From positions 1,364,001 through 1,428,000 of the forward strand of contig JAJFPB010000006.1 in NCBI GenBank assembly GCA_020881915.1: DNA of 64,000 bases. Direction: 5' to 3'. How positions within the stretch are numbered: the first letter of the stretch is position 1; the number at the start of each line of letters is the position of its first letter. This stretch comes from Paramyrothecium sp. XJ0827 (taxonomy: Eukaryota; Ascomycota; Sordariomycetes; Hypocreales; Stachybotryaceae). Both the position numbers and the translations under genes were made by a program. The notes beneath the pieces were generated by a model. The model did not search any database, was not told the origin of the DNA, and saw nothing but the letters and a program-made list of their open reading frames with translations. This document shows, piece after piece, positions 22,224-32,748 of the stretch.

Positions 22224-24155
22224 ATGCGACAAACTCTCTCCGTTCTTTTGCTTGCCTGCTCAGCATGGGTGGCTCAAGCGGTCGATCTCACTGGGTATGA
22301 GTACATTGTAATCGGATCAGGCCCTGGTGGAGGCCCTCTCGCTGCGCGCCTAGCACTCGCAGGACGGAAAACGCTTCTCATCGACGCTGGCGATGACCAA
22401 GGAGGCAACTACAATTATTCGGTTCCGGCCTACCATGCGCTCGCGTCGGAGGACCCAGCCATGGCGTGGAATTTCTTCGTTCGGCACTACGCAGACGATA
22501 AACAGCAGGCCCGCGATTTCAAGACCACCTACAACACGCCCGGCGGCGGCACATATACCGGACTCAACCCCCCTGCGGGATCCACCATCAAGGGCGTCTT
22601 GTATCCACGAACTGGTGCGTTAGGTGGATGCAGTGCGCATAATGCTCAGATCCAAGTCTACCCCTTCCGATCTGACTTTGACCGTATTGCGCAACTCACC
22701 GGCGATTCTTCCTGGTCCGCCACCAATCTGCGAAAGCACTATGTGCGCCTCGAAGAGAACCACCACCTTCTGCCTCTTAAGCCTGATCATGGGTACAGCG
22801 GATGGCTGGGTGTAGATACCGCTCCCGTCGGTTTAGTTCTCCAGGATGCCCAGCTGCTCAGCCTTGTCCTGGGAGGCGGATTTGCGCTCGGAAACCTCAC
22901 CGACACCATCTTTAACCTAGTGACCCTTTTGGCCGGCGATCTGAACTCGAACTCGGAGGATCGTGACAAGGACGCTGGCTTTTACCAGATTCCTATTACA
23001 ACAACCGGAGATGGCGTGCGCAACGGGCCGCGCGAGTTTGTCCTCAGTGTCAGGGATGCTAAGAACAGCGACGGCTCCAAGAAATACCCGCTCGATGTGC
23101 GCCTGAACTGTCATGTTACCAAGGTGACCTTTGACAAGTCCGTCAATCCCCCGCGAGCCACGGGTGTCGAATTTCTCGACGGCGCTCATCTTTACAGGGC
23201 TAGTCCCCTATCCGCGAAGGCTCGCCCTGGTGTCAAGGGAACTGCAAAGGCATCTCGCGAGGTGATTGTCTCTGGCGGAAGCTACAACACCCCTCAAATC
23301 CTCAAGTTGAGTGGTGTGGGCCCAGCCCAGGAGCTTACGAAGTTTGGCATTCCTGTCGTGGCGGACCGACCAGGTGTCGGCACAAACCTGCAAGATCGCT
23401 ACGAAGTTGTCGTCGTGGGAGAGACCCCGTCGAATCTGACTCTTCTTGACGGATGTACCTTCAGCCTGTATGGACAAGCGGATCCATGCCTCGAACGGTG
23501 GAAGCGTCCCAACCTTCTCGGAGACCGCGGCGTGTATCAGACAAGCGGAGCAGCAGCGGCTATGATTGTTCCTTCAACCGTGACAGAGAATGGCGATTTT
23601 GACCTTTTTGTCTTCGGAGCCCCCGCCAGATTCGTCGGATACTATCCCGGATACAGCGTCGACGCTCTTGCTCCGCGAAACCGCTTTACCTGGGCCGTTC
23701 TCAAGGGCCAGACTCGCAACAAGGCCGGTGCTGTTACGCTCCGCTCAGCGGATCCGCTCGACGTGCCAGACATTCAGTTCAATTACTTTGCAGAAGGTGA
23801 AGACGAGGACCTGCAAGCCGTCTACGAGGGCCTGAAGCTTGGTCGGGAGGCGTTTAGGAGACAGTTCGTCGATGTGACGGAAGAGCTGCCGGGAGCTGAG
23901 GTACAGTCCGAGGAGGATCTTAAGACGTTCATCCGCGACACAGCCTGGGGTCATCACGCCTCGAGCACGTGCCCGATAGGTGCAGACAACGACCCATTTG
24001 CGGTCTTGGATTCCAAGTTCAGAGTGAGGGGCGTCCAGGGCTTGCGTGTGGTGGATGCGTCAGTTTTCCCAAGGATCCCGGGCACGTTCATTGCATCGGC
24101 CATTTACACAATCTCGGAGAAGGCGGCGGTGGATATTCTGGCAGATGTCAGGTAA
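22224..24155 (+). CDS. Secreted GMC-family FAD oxidoreductase (AA3-like)
   Basis: Intronless. The frame extends upstream to a TTG at 22185, but the ATG at 22224 starts a clean signal peptide (MRQTLSVLLLACSAWVAQA), giving 643 aa. The FAD-binding Rossmann motif follows directly: YIVIGSGPGGGPLAARLALA, with the acidic end of beta-2 at LLIDAGDD. The GMC signature 1 region is at GALGGCSAHNAQIQVYPF. The C-terminal catalytic block is WGHHASSTCPIGADND, with the catalytic His, and PRIPGTFIASAIYTISEKAA closes the fold. The family oxidises alcohols, sugars or aryl alcohols with FAD; the substrate is open. The usual second His/Asn near the end is replaced by a Thr-Phe-Ile context, so activity details may differ. 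It stands alone, with no cognate P450 or efflux gene beside it. Confidence 0.85.
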   Translation: MRQTLSVLLLACSAWVAQAVDLTGYEYIVIGSGPGGGPLAARLALAGRKTLLIDAGDDQGGNYNYSVPAYHALASEDPAMAWNFFVRHYADDKQQARDFKTTYNTPGGGTYTGLNPPAGSTIKGVLYPRTGALGGCSAHNAQIQVYPFRSDFDRIAQLTGDSSWSATNLRKHYVRLEENHHLLPLKPDHGYSGWLGVDTAPVGLVLQDAQLLSLVLGGGFALGNLTDTIFNLVTLLAGDLNSNSEDRDKDAGFYQIPITTTGDGVRNGPREFVLSVRDAKNSDGSKKYPLDVRLNCHVTKVTFDKSVNPPRATGVEFLDGAHLYRASPLSAKARPGVKGTAKASREVIVSGGSYNTPQILKLSGVGPAQELTKFGIPVVADRPGVGTNLQDRYEVVVVGETPSNLTLLDGCTFSLYGQADPCLERWKRPNLLGDRGVYQTSGAAAAMIVPSTVTENGDFDLFVFGAPARFVGYYPGYSVDALAPRNRFTWAVLKGQTRNKAGAVTLRSADPLDVPDIQFNYFAEGEDEDLQAVYEGLKLGREAFRRQFVDVTEELPGAEVQSEEDLKTFIRDTAWGHHASSTCPIGADNDPFAVLDSKFRVRGVQGLRVVDASVFPRIPGTFIASAIYTISEKAAVDILADVR

Positions 24156-24405
24156 TTTTTTTTGCGGTAACGGATCAGGATATGACGAGTACTATGATAA
24201 TTTTAAGACCACCTCCATTTCGACCACCTTGACCACAGCGTGCTCACACAGGACAGTCATTCTTTGTTCTGGGAAAGTTTATGGCGACTCAAGTTAGATT
24301 CAGTGCTACCCAGGCTTTATTCGGTGCCGGCGAAGCCTGTTCCTACCGCCACAGACCAAGGTAGGCGGACAAATTTCGGGCAGGCCAATTGACGGCTCGC
24401 CACTT

Positions 24406-26224
24406 TTAAGACACTTGCAACATAGTGACTGGAGATGGTCCCAGCGATGTCTGCTGCGCTCGGCGTCTGCGTATACTTGCCATGATGTCATTCTCCAGAT
24501 GTTCAATCCTCTCCTCGACTTGTACATCCTCCTGGCGTCGGCGCGCTTCATACCAAATCCAAGAAGACAGAAGCACCATGGTCGTGGGTACTGTGGCTGC
24601 GAAGTAAATCCAAATCTTCTCGGATACCGGCCCTGCTTCTACGTTTTGTCAATAACCGGTCTCGCTTTCTTGTACATAGGTGGTGGAGGTTTGCATCTGT
24701 ACGAACCGCTCTCAAAATTAAAGAAAGACATGCCGAATACAGTGGCAATAAATGTGCCAGGAAGAAATATGACGCCAATTAAGGAAAGGGTCTTCATTGC
24801 CACGCTGTCCTTCTTCGTCGCATAGGCAATGCGCCGCTGCTCGCCAGCTATCTCTATGTTGAATTTGGCATCTCGCTGAGACATGATGGTGTTCAGCTGT
24901 ATTCTCGTCAGTATCCTATGCTAGCATAAAGCAGCATAACCTTATGAAGCCACACTCGAACTAGCATTACTTACCAATTCTCGCTGCACGCGCAATCTTT
25001 CTAAAGTAGTTTCCGTGTAGGTTCTCAAGCCTTTGAGCTTCACCCTGCATAGATATAGTTTGGATAGCATATGCTTGTGCAATCTAACCAACGCTCTGCG
25101 TTCGGCTTTTGCATCGATGCTTAATGTTCCCTCATCAACGGTCGTCCATTTCTCCCAGAAGCTGTCCATCGTGGTGAGAAACTCCTCCAAAATCTCACTA
25201 TACACGTGAGATGGCCTCCACAACGCCATAGAGTGGCATTCCACAATATCTCTGCTCAAAGCGTCGATGTCAGGTGTAGTCCTGTCCAGCTCTTTGAACT
25301 GTTCGAGCTGCGGTGGTATAGAAAGAGCATTTTCAAGACGGCGGAGCCAGTGACGAGTATCGCGTTGGCGCTGGTCACTCTCCGATGAGAATTCTGCCGA
25401 GAAAAAGATTAGGGGCAGAACCATTGGATGCGAGACATCTGTGACGCAGGCTCTTAACTGGGCAATAGCTTGCACAAGATGAGACTGGGGCGTGCCTTTG
25501 ACGTAGCCAGACACAATGTTAGTTTTGAAGGAAAACGACAGAATCAATTCCCAGCCTCGAGTCTTGCCCTTCTTGCGCACGTCGGCCTTGCGATGGATTA
25601 TCTCTGCTGGCAGTGTTAGCCCGGATAGGGTGGTTGATGATGCCTACGCACGTAAACGAGGATCATCGTCGTCGTGATCGAACGAGCTCCAGAAAACTGG
25701 CCCTACAGCGGCCGATGTTTCGACACTCGACTTTGGAAGTCGGAAAACATCAAACATGTCCTCGTAACATGCTGTAGGTAAAGAAATGAAGTTGGGCTTG
25801 AATGTGTCTGCGTGATTGGCATTCTGTTGCACCCTGAGGAGTTGTTAGGCATTCACACTGAATGTCAAGCAGTTAGATGAGACGCACACAAGCCGAATAC
25901 CGCCTAGAAATTCGCTCTGGTTCACATTGCTGGGTGTAAAGGCACCCTGTACCACATTAGGCTAATTAGCTAGGTACAAACCAACTCGAGTTATCATGCG
26001 ACTGACCCGGCGGTACAAGAAATCGTCGAAATTACTCAAGTCTAATGCACTTTCATTGGAGAGGTTCCTCGAGGGGTCCTGATAACACAGAAGGTTATGG
26101 TTAGAACTTGTAGAGCAACCGGATGAACACGACAGACTGAGTAATTAAGTATTTCGAGGACACTTGTAGCTTCATAAACTACTTGGCACTCCCGTAGAAA
26201 ACGGTCAAAGACATAGTTCTCCAT
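24406..26224 (-). CDS. CorA-like membrane protein (fungal CorA-like transporter family)
   Basis: Seven exons (26224-26138, 26078-26007, 25946-25888, 25833-25652, 25603-24975, 24896-24707, 24638-24406) give 483 aa. Support comes from family-like continuity over each junction, for example FDDFLYRR joined to GAFTPSNVNQ and LRVQREL joined to LNTIMSQRD. The 5' exons use weak donors (GTCTGT, GTCAGT), so they are less certain than the last three. The cytosolic part is helical. The signature near residue 390 is DSVAMKTLSLIGVIFLPGTF followed by IATVFGMSFF, the first membrane helix. Canonical CorA carries GMN here; this protein has GMS. A second membrane helix follows (IYFAATVPTTMVLLSSWIWY), then a basic tail. 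The family is placed with Mg2+ transporters by fold, but transport by this fungal branch is unproven. Confidence 0.75.
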
Positions 26225-26988
26225 GCTAGCTTCAAACCAAGACTGAGGACTAAAGCGATGTGTAAACTGAGGATGTGTTTTTCAGCTGCTCCAGCGGTTT
26301 ACCCCTCACTGATGCCTTAGGCCGGTTTTGAGTTGCGCCATACAAATATCTTGATACAATTCCCGTATGCCGCCTTTGGTTCAACAAACCCCGTAAATAT
26401 GTGATACAACAACGCCAAAAAATCCGATTCTCAATCTATCCAATCATTAATTGGATTGCAGGTGAGCCAAGCCCGAGTCGAGCCTAGGGCATTCTTGAAT
26501 TCCTTCTGATGGAAGCGGCACAGTTTTACATAACCATACAACCTTGAGATGGTCTGGATTGGGGTGCTGTTACCGCATAAATAGCCTCACATTCCGCAAG
26601 CACTTGGAATATTGTCCTCTACCTCCGATTAGCAGGGGTTGCTGCTGAGTTGCTTTTGTAACCCCTGAATCGTTTATGGGCCCTCTTGTTAAACGAGGAA
26701 CGCGTAACACTTCTCTCGGCGTATTTAATTTTCCGGGACAATGCCTGTTGCAGGATTCACGAAATACAATCCACCCCCCTGATAAGCCTTGTTCTCGAGG
26801 CTCTACTCTGAAATGAGGTTATTCATTACTAGTATCATAGCATTTTCAGATACATAAATTGCCCAGCTTGCCTGCTCACAAGAAGCTCTAATCGGTGCCA
26901 ATCACGAAGCAATTGACTACTCTCGACAGCTCAAGCACTCGCCGAACGTTTCGGATACCTCGGACGGGTGTTAGTCTAAGGATACACG
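26225..26988. other. Divergent promoter region between the CorA-like gene and the desaturase
   Basis: About 760 bases between two divergent ATGs. AT-rich, no repeat or gene recognised. Confidence 0.4.
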
Positions 26989-28674
26989 ATGGAGGAGACC
27001 TTGGCCACCAGTGCCCATGAAGACTTCGTGTCACGCAGGCAGGTCGAGGGCTGGATTGCAGAGGGCCGGACTATCATCATACTCGATCAGTTGGTGTTGC
27101 GACTCGATAAATGGATTGAGTATCATCCGGGTGGCCACAAGCCTATCCAGCACATGGTGGGACGAGATGCGTCTGATGAGGTCACAGTGTAGGTATTCTC
27201 CAGAAGTTTCCAGATGTGTGACTGAACCTTGTAGTATGCACTCAGCTGAGACCCTTCAACAAATGAAGCGGTTCAAAGTCGGAAGGATTCAAGGTCGATG
27301 GAGAAATTTCGTGCCACCGATCCAAGGCGGCAAGTTTCGCCCAACGTCAATGGCACTGACGAAGAAGGCGAGGGGAAAAAGGCGACGCCTGCAGCGATGG
27401 CCACTGGTGCATTCGATGTTGGCCACTCCTCACCCAGACCAAGATCCGTGACGCAGGGAACGAACCAGGCTTACCGAGACGGAAAGGACGGCATGGCCTT
27501 CTTGGACTCGCAGACGCAGCAGGAGATCCAACTGGATCTGGAGAAGTATCCCGCCCTCGATCCGGCCGTTCAGGACGACATCGTCGACAAGTACAGGCGC
27601 ATGCACAGTCGTATCATCGACGAAGGTCTGTACCAGTGTAATTACACGGCGTACGCATGGGACCTGGGACGCTGCGGCATTCTTCTTGGGCTGATGTATG
27701 TGTTCCTCGTGCGCGGCTGGTACACTATTAGCGGCGCCTGCCTTGGCCTGTTCTGGTTCCAGCTCGTGTTCATGGCGCACGACGCGGGCCACGTCGCCAT
27801 CACGCACAACTTCACCGTGGACACGCTCATCGGCATGATCATCGCCGCACCCATAGGCGGACTGTCGCTGGGCTGGTGGAAGCGCACGCACAACGTGCAT
27901 CACCTGGTGACCAACTCGCCCGAGCACGATCCGGACAACCAACATCTGCCGTTCTTGGCCGTGAACCATCGCTTCCTCGGCAACGTCTTCTCGACGTACC
28001 ACGAGTGCCAGCTTCTCTACGACGCCGCCGCCAAGTTTCTGGTTCCTTACCAGGCGCAGCTTTATTATGTGATTCTTGCATTCGGCCGCTTCAACTTGTA
28101 CGTCCAGTCGTGGATCTTCCTTGCCACTGGCCAGGGTCCGCGGAAAGGGATTGCTTGGTGGCACCGCTGGTTCGAGATTGTTGGAAACCTCATATTCTGG
28201 TACTGGTTCGGATACCGCATTCTCTACTGCAGTATACCTACAGCCTGGGATCGATTCGTCTTCGTCATGGTAAGCCACATGATCAACACGCCCCTGCACG
28301 CTCAACTGGCACTCTCGCATTTCGCCATGTCTACAGCCGACCTCGGACCAAACGAGTCCTTTGCTCAGAAGATGCTTCGAACCACCATGGACGTTGATTG
28401 CCCTCCTTGGCTCGACTTTTACCACGGCGGGCTGCAGTTTCAGGCTGTCCACCATCTCTATCCTCGAATACCCAAGCACAATCTACGCAAGGTGCAGAAG
28501 CTGGTTATGGATTTTTGTCGGGAGGTGGGCATCCCATATGCGCTCTATGGCTATGTCGAAGGGAACAAAAAGGTCGTTGGGTCCTTGGCCGAGGTCAGCC
28601 GCCAGGCAGCGATTCTGGCAAAGTGCCAGAGAACAGTTGCACAGCGAGGCGAGATATTCCATGGGCATCATTGA
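26989..28674 (+). CDS. Sphingolipid delta-8 desaturase with N-terminal cytochrome b5 (one apparent frameshift)
   Basis: Exon 1 is 26989-27188, a 46-nt intron follows, and exon 2 starts at 27235. The N-terminus is a cytochrome b5 domain with heme motif IEYHPGGHKPIQHMVGRDA. The desaturase follows, with three His boxes: HDAGH, HNVHH (in KRTHNVHHLVTNSPEHDPD) and QAVHH, whose Gln is typical of front-end/cyt-b5-fusion desaturases. Several membrane helices surround them. The enzyme would desaturate the long-chain base of ceramides at C8, in the ER, as a step towards fungal glucosylceramides. The linker shows a problem: the frame reading NFVPPIQGGKFR ends in a different frame from the downstream enzyme. 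One extra C in the CCC run at about 27339-27341 would join them. I see no intron that does so without deleting conserved residues. About 550 aa if the frame is whole. Confidence 0.8.
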
Positions 28675-29119
28675 TAGGTTTATGATCGCTCGCGCCGTAT
28701 ATGTTCTTCTCGAGATTGATCTCGTCTGCTTAGTCTGATAAGAGTCCTGGACTCACTCACTCACTCACTGTAATTGGGAGGACTAGGGCTGAAGTTGCTC
28801 GAAGCTGCCACTCTTTCGTCCACCGCTGCTAAGAATACTCGACGGTCCTATTGCCGGGAATAACCAGCTTTCAGGTCATTTCGACACTAATGCTTTCAGG
28901 ACACTAATAGCTATGCATGATGTCATTGGGGCTGTTTCGCTTCTTCTTTCGGTCTCATGAAGATCGAATGGACGTGCCTGAAACCCTTTTTGAACACTAA
29001 CGCATTCGGATAAGGATCTAGCCGAGGCTCGGCAAGACTAGCTGGTGGTGATTTGTCGAACCCCTCCGAGGGCTTCAATCTATCAAAACTGCCACAACAA
29101 CAGGTTACAAACACTCAAG
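28675..29119. other. Intergenic region with an (ACTC)n microsatellite
   Basis: About 445 bases. It carries roughly five ACTC units at 28751-28770. No gene seen. Confidence 0.5.
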
Positions 29120-30076
29120 ATGCCTTCCTGGGCTGCTGTAGGAGTCAGGTTCTACATAGAATGGATTCGAAGGTCAAGAGATATCTTCAGCAATGCTGAC
29201 AGGATGCGTGAGAGCATCCGGGCAACTTACCTTCGTCCTCAGAGCTTCCTGCCTCCGCAAAACCTGGGTCCAGACGTTGTTTTGGACCGCGTCGACGTGA
29301 ATGAGTGGCCGTTGTATCGCGTATCGAGGTTGGGGAGTCGAGACTCGGACAAGTCACGGCACGCCATGCTGTATATCCACGGCGGCGCCTTCTATCGCGA
29401 GATCGACGCCGTGCACTGGAAATTCATCGCGCAAGCGGCGCGGGAAACAGGCCTGGACGTCCTGGTCCCGATATATCCGTTGGTGCCGCGGCCATTCGCT
29501 ACGGCGCAGCATCTGGCTGAAGGATTTGCCGACATATGCCGACTTTCAAAGCAACCCATTGTCTGCATTGCTGGCGATTCGGCGGGAGGGACAATGACAT
29601 TGACAACGATGCACCACTTGCTTAACGTTTCGCCAAAGCTAGCCGCTCAGATACGCTGCCTAGTCACAATCTCGCCGCTTTTGGACTCTGCTTTGGACCA
29701 TCCAGAGCTCATCCGGATGGACAAAGACGATCCGTGGTTGGGTATTGACGGCTCCCGGGTCGTGATGCGGATGTGGTCGGCAGACTTGCCACTGAGCAAC
29801 CCATTGGCGAGTCCATTGTACAGCGACATATCGCGTCTTCCGCCGATCATGCTGCTCTGCGGCACTGCCGACATGTTGTGCGCAGACGCGCGGCGCTTGA
29901 GTGCCAGGTTCCAGGGCAAGGATGCCGATGAGTGCGTCCCTGGTAGCATCGAGATGGAGAAGTTCACGTATGTCGAACACGACGAGATGATTCACGTCTA
30001 TCCGCTGCTACCACATCCAGAAGGTGCACATGCTCGAGGCTTAATCATGGACTTTATTTCAAGCCACATTAATTAG
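29120..30076 (+). CDS. Alpha/beta hydrolase (HSL-type, fold-3 esterase)
   Basis: Intronless. The frame extends upstream without an ATG; the first in-frame ATG at 29120 gives 318 aa (MPSWAAVGVRFYIEW). The oxyanion-hole motif is LYIHGGAFYREIDAVHW and the nucleophile elbow is IAGDSAGGTM, with Ser in G-D-S-A-G. The acid is probably Asp in the GTADMLCADARRL region and the base His in EHDEMIHVYPLL, which together give the arrangement of hormone-sensitive-lipase-like esterases. No signal peptide is evident; the N-terminal helix could associate with membranes. Substrates in this family include steryl or small acyl esters. It lies downstream of the desaturase on the same strand, but nothing in the sequence ties them to one pathway. 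Confidence 0.8.
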   Translation: MPSWAAVGVRFYIEWIRRSRDIFSNADRMRESIRATYLRPQSFLPPQNLGPDVVLDRVDVNEWPLYRVSRLGSRDSDKSRHAMLYIHGGAFYREIDAVHWKFIAQAARETGLDVLVPIYPLVPRPFATAQHLAEGFADICRLSKQPIVCIAGDSAGGTMTLTTMHHLLNVSPKLAAQIRCLVTISPLLDSALDHPELIRMDKDDPWLGIDGSRVVMRMWSADLPLSNPLASPLYSDISRLPPIMLLCGTADMLCADARRLSARFQGKDADECVPGSIEMEKFTYVEHDEMIHVYPLLPHPEGAHARGLIMDFISSHIN

Positions 30077-30369
30077 CGCTGATATTACTTATTCATGTTG
30101 TCCAAAGCAACATCATTGTCGATTCATTATTTCCCATCATCCCAGGTGAATTGTACTGGAGGGATACTTTTCTACTAAGTCCTAAATTGCGATTCTTGAG
30201 ATGTTCACTGAGGGCGACCGAAATTTGCCACGAGCTCTGAATTGGACAAGGAAACAAGCAAGATTTGGCACACTAACGAGGTCATCCATTCAGAGGACTC
30301 AAGATCTATACCCAGCCGGCCGTGCAAAAAACATACAAACATTCATTAAACCAGCACATGGAACGACCA

Positions 30370-31870
30370 TTAGTGAGAGACATCCTCCCAAGATTGCCAC
30401 CCGCGCCCCTTGACGTCTTTCAACTCCTCCTCTGTGACCTTCTTGCCTGTCGTGAAGTATCCAGCGTTGATCTTGGCGTCGATCTCAACTCTTGAATCAC
30501 TAGGGATCAAGTCTGGTCAAGTCAGCATCTGAGGCGAGAGAAGATAGCCCTAGCGTGAGACTTACGATCTGGAATGGGGACGCGCTCATAGATGGGGATT
30601 CCCTGCTCGACAATGGCGTCGTGCTTCATGTTGGACATGGAGAGCATCCTGTCAATCTTCTTTATGCCCAGCCAGTGAAGAATGTCTGGCATCAAAGCTT
30701 GGAAGCGCATCTGCAAACTCGTCAGTAAACACAGAACACACCAGTTTAGAGGACCAACTTACATCTCGCACACCCGCAATGTTCTCGGTCCTTAGGAAAT
30801 ACTTGTCCGCTGTGTCGCCGCCGCGCTTGCGAGAGTTGTAGACGAGGTACTTGACAACTTCTCCGAGAGCGCGTCCCTCCTTTCTGAAGTACACCACGAC
30901 GCCAGAGCCACCGTTCTGCGCTTCCTTGATGGCCTCCTCGATACCAAAGGCTAGGTAGGGTCTGCATGTGCAGATGTCGGACTGGAATACGTCGGAGCCA
31001 TTGCACTCGTCGTGAATACGCAGCGCCAGCTTGACATTAGGGTCTGACACCCTCTCCGGTGGTCCGAAGATGTAGACGGTCAATCCTCCGATAGGTGGGA
31101 GGAAGACCTTCATGTCGGGTCGCGTCACCAGCTCCGGATAGCTGCCGCCGGTAAACTCGAACAGCGCCCGGCGCAGGATGCCCTCTTCGACGCCGAATCG
31201 CGCGGCGACTCCCGGAAGATGCCATACGGGCTCAACGGCGACCTTGGTAACCTTGACGTCTCCCATCGTGTTGACCACGACCTCTCCATCGACATTTAAC
31301 GTGCCAGCCTTGATGGAGTCAATGATCTCAGCGACGCGCATGTGCGCGCGGGTGATGGCGATAGAGGGTCTGACATCAACGCCCGCGGTCAGGTGCTTCT
31401 TGAACAGCGTGGACACGTTGTGGCCAAACGGATCCATTGACACAATCTTGGTAGGGTCTCCCCACGCCGGCTGCTGGGTAGGATGGAAGGTTGGCTGTGT
31501 GTTCTCAAAGTTTGGTCGGAAGTCAGGCGGCAAGTCGCCCGAGGCGATGGCTAGGGCGTTGTAGATGGCATAGCTGCCACCGTGAGCGCCGATGGCATTC
31601 CGCCTCTTGATCGTCTCCTTTGAGCGCGAGACGAGGACTGGGCCTCGGCGCTCAGGATCGGCGTCTCCCCAATTTAGCTCTATGGGGTCGACAACGCTTT
31701 GTCCGGGATATGTGGTGAGCTATGAAGCAAGAGTTCAGCAGTGCCCTAAATTCACGTCGAGATCCGTTACTTACCACAATGCGGGTCTTGAATAATGAGC
31801 TGAGAGGGTTGGCCCAAGCCTCTGCGTCTTGCTCCGGCGACTTGGCCGCTGCTGCCTCGTTCTGTGTCAT
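30370..31870 (-). CDS. URC1: Urc1, GTP cyclohydrolase II-like protein of uracil catabolism
   Basis: Four exons (31870-31775, 31719-30763, 30710-30566, 30512-30370) give 446 aa. All introns have GTAAGT donors; the last acceptor is the CAG at 30513-30515, because the nearer AGs bring a stop. The protein is a RibA/GTP-cyclohydrolase-II homologue. The zinc-ligand pattern Cys-x10-Cys-x-Cys is intact in IHDECNGSDVFQSDICTCRP, and the Arg-rich catalytic segment is YFRKEGRALGEVVKYLVYN. The long N-terminal extension before the cyclohydrolase domain is characteristic of the Urc1 branch rather than riboflavin-pathway RibA. In Lachancea kluyveri Urc1 is needed for growth on uracil as nitrogen source and is thought to act on a ribosylated uracil derivative. 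Linkage to URC4 and UPRT genes here supports the assignment strongly. Confidence 0.9.
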
Positions 31871-32748
31871 TATGAGAGATTCAGAGCGATGGTACAATAC
31901 ATGAATGAAGTGTGAGGATGGGCGGCTACCAGGACTAAGTAAGGGCTGGGTTTGAAATCAGGCCTTTTAATCAATACGTTGGTTGAATGATCAGTGCAGG
32001 CTGGCGACTCACGGTTTGCGACTGATAAAGCGAGTCTTACCACGGCGTGAGGACTGATCGCACCCCACCCAGCAATCAACGGCACCGGGACATGCACGCC
32101 TGAGTGTATCTCTCCGTATCTAGGAGGGAAACCATGGAGCCGGGGCAATGGTGGGTGTTCGATATGGCCCTGGGTGAGGCGTGTGAGTTGCGTGAGGGGT
32201 GAGGACGAGGGGAGTGCGAGATTGTGGAGGAGTGTCGCACGCCATGTCCACCAACAGAGATAACCCCAGGCGTGAGACTAGCAAGGTCCCTCGCCGGTAT
32301 TCGCACGCCTAGGCAAAAGAACAGGTTGAAGATAGATAGAGTGCTTTGCGTATCATGGGGAATTATGAATATCCATTCTGTGATAAGATGCCTTTCGATG
32401 CCCGACGATGCAGCGACATCGGCGGCGCTTAAGTGGATGTTGATGGACTTGGACTCTATGCCGAATTTGCTGAAGGCGCGTCGACAGTCGCCACCCAATT
32501 AGAGATGCCAAAAGTGGTGTCCTATTTCTCTTTAAGGATATACAGAAATACAGAATTCAGCTGTAGATGACAGGAGTGGGAACCGATGTAACGATGTGGA
32601 AGGGGGCACAGAGGAGACGTAATCCCTTGAGAGCTGTACATCAAGACTCATCAGGGCAACAACAGTAGACCAGGCGAAGGATATCTCAGAAAATCTAGAA
32701 GACTACATTGTTGGAGAACCATACGTTATTGCGAATAAAGTTCATAAA
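31871..32748. promoter_or_regulatory. URC1 upstream region
   Basis: About 880 bases between URC1 and the 3' end of URC4, with no convincing gene. It contains several HGATAR-type sites (for example TGATAA near 32024, AGATAA near 32258, TGATAA near 32381) of the kind bound by fungal nitrogen GATA factors, and GGGGTG-like words near 32195 and 32050. Regulatory meaning is inferred. Confidence 0.4.

Noticed and set aside
27311..27395. Intron explanation for the desaturase frame change
   Set aside because: Donors that would restore frame delete the conserved VPPIQGGKFR segment; the remaining GT/AG combinations keep the wrong frame.
27430..28479. 349-codon open frame on the minus strand
   Set aside because: Exact antisense of the desaturase with its His boxes; Arg/Val-rich composition is typical of a shadow of a GC-rich coding strand.
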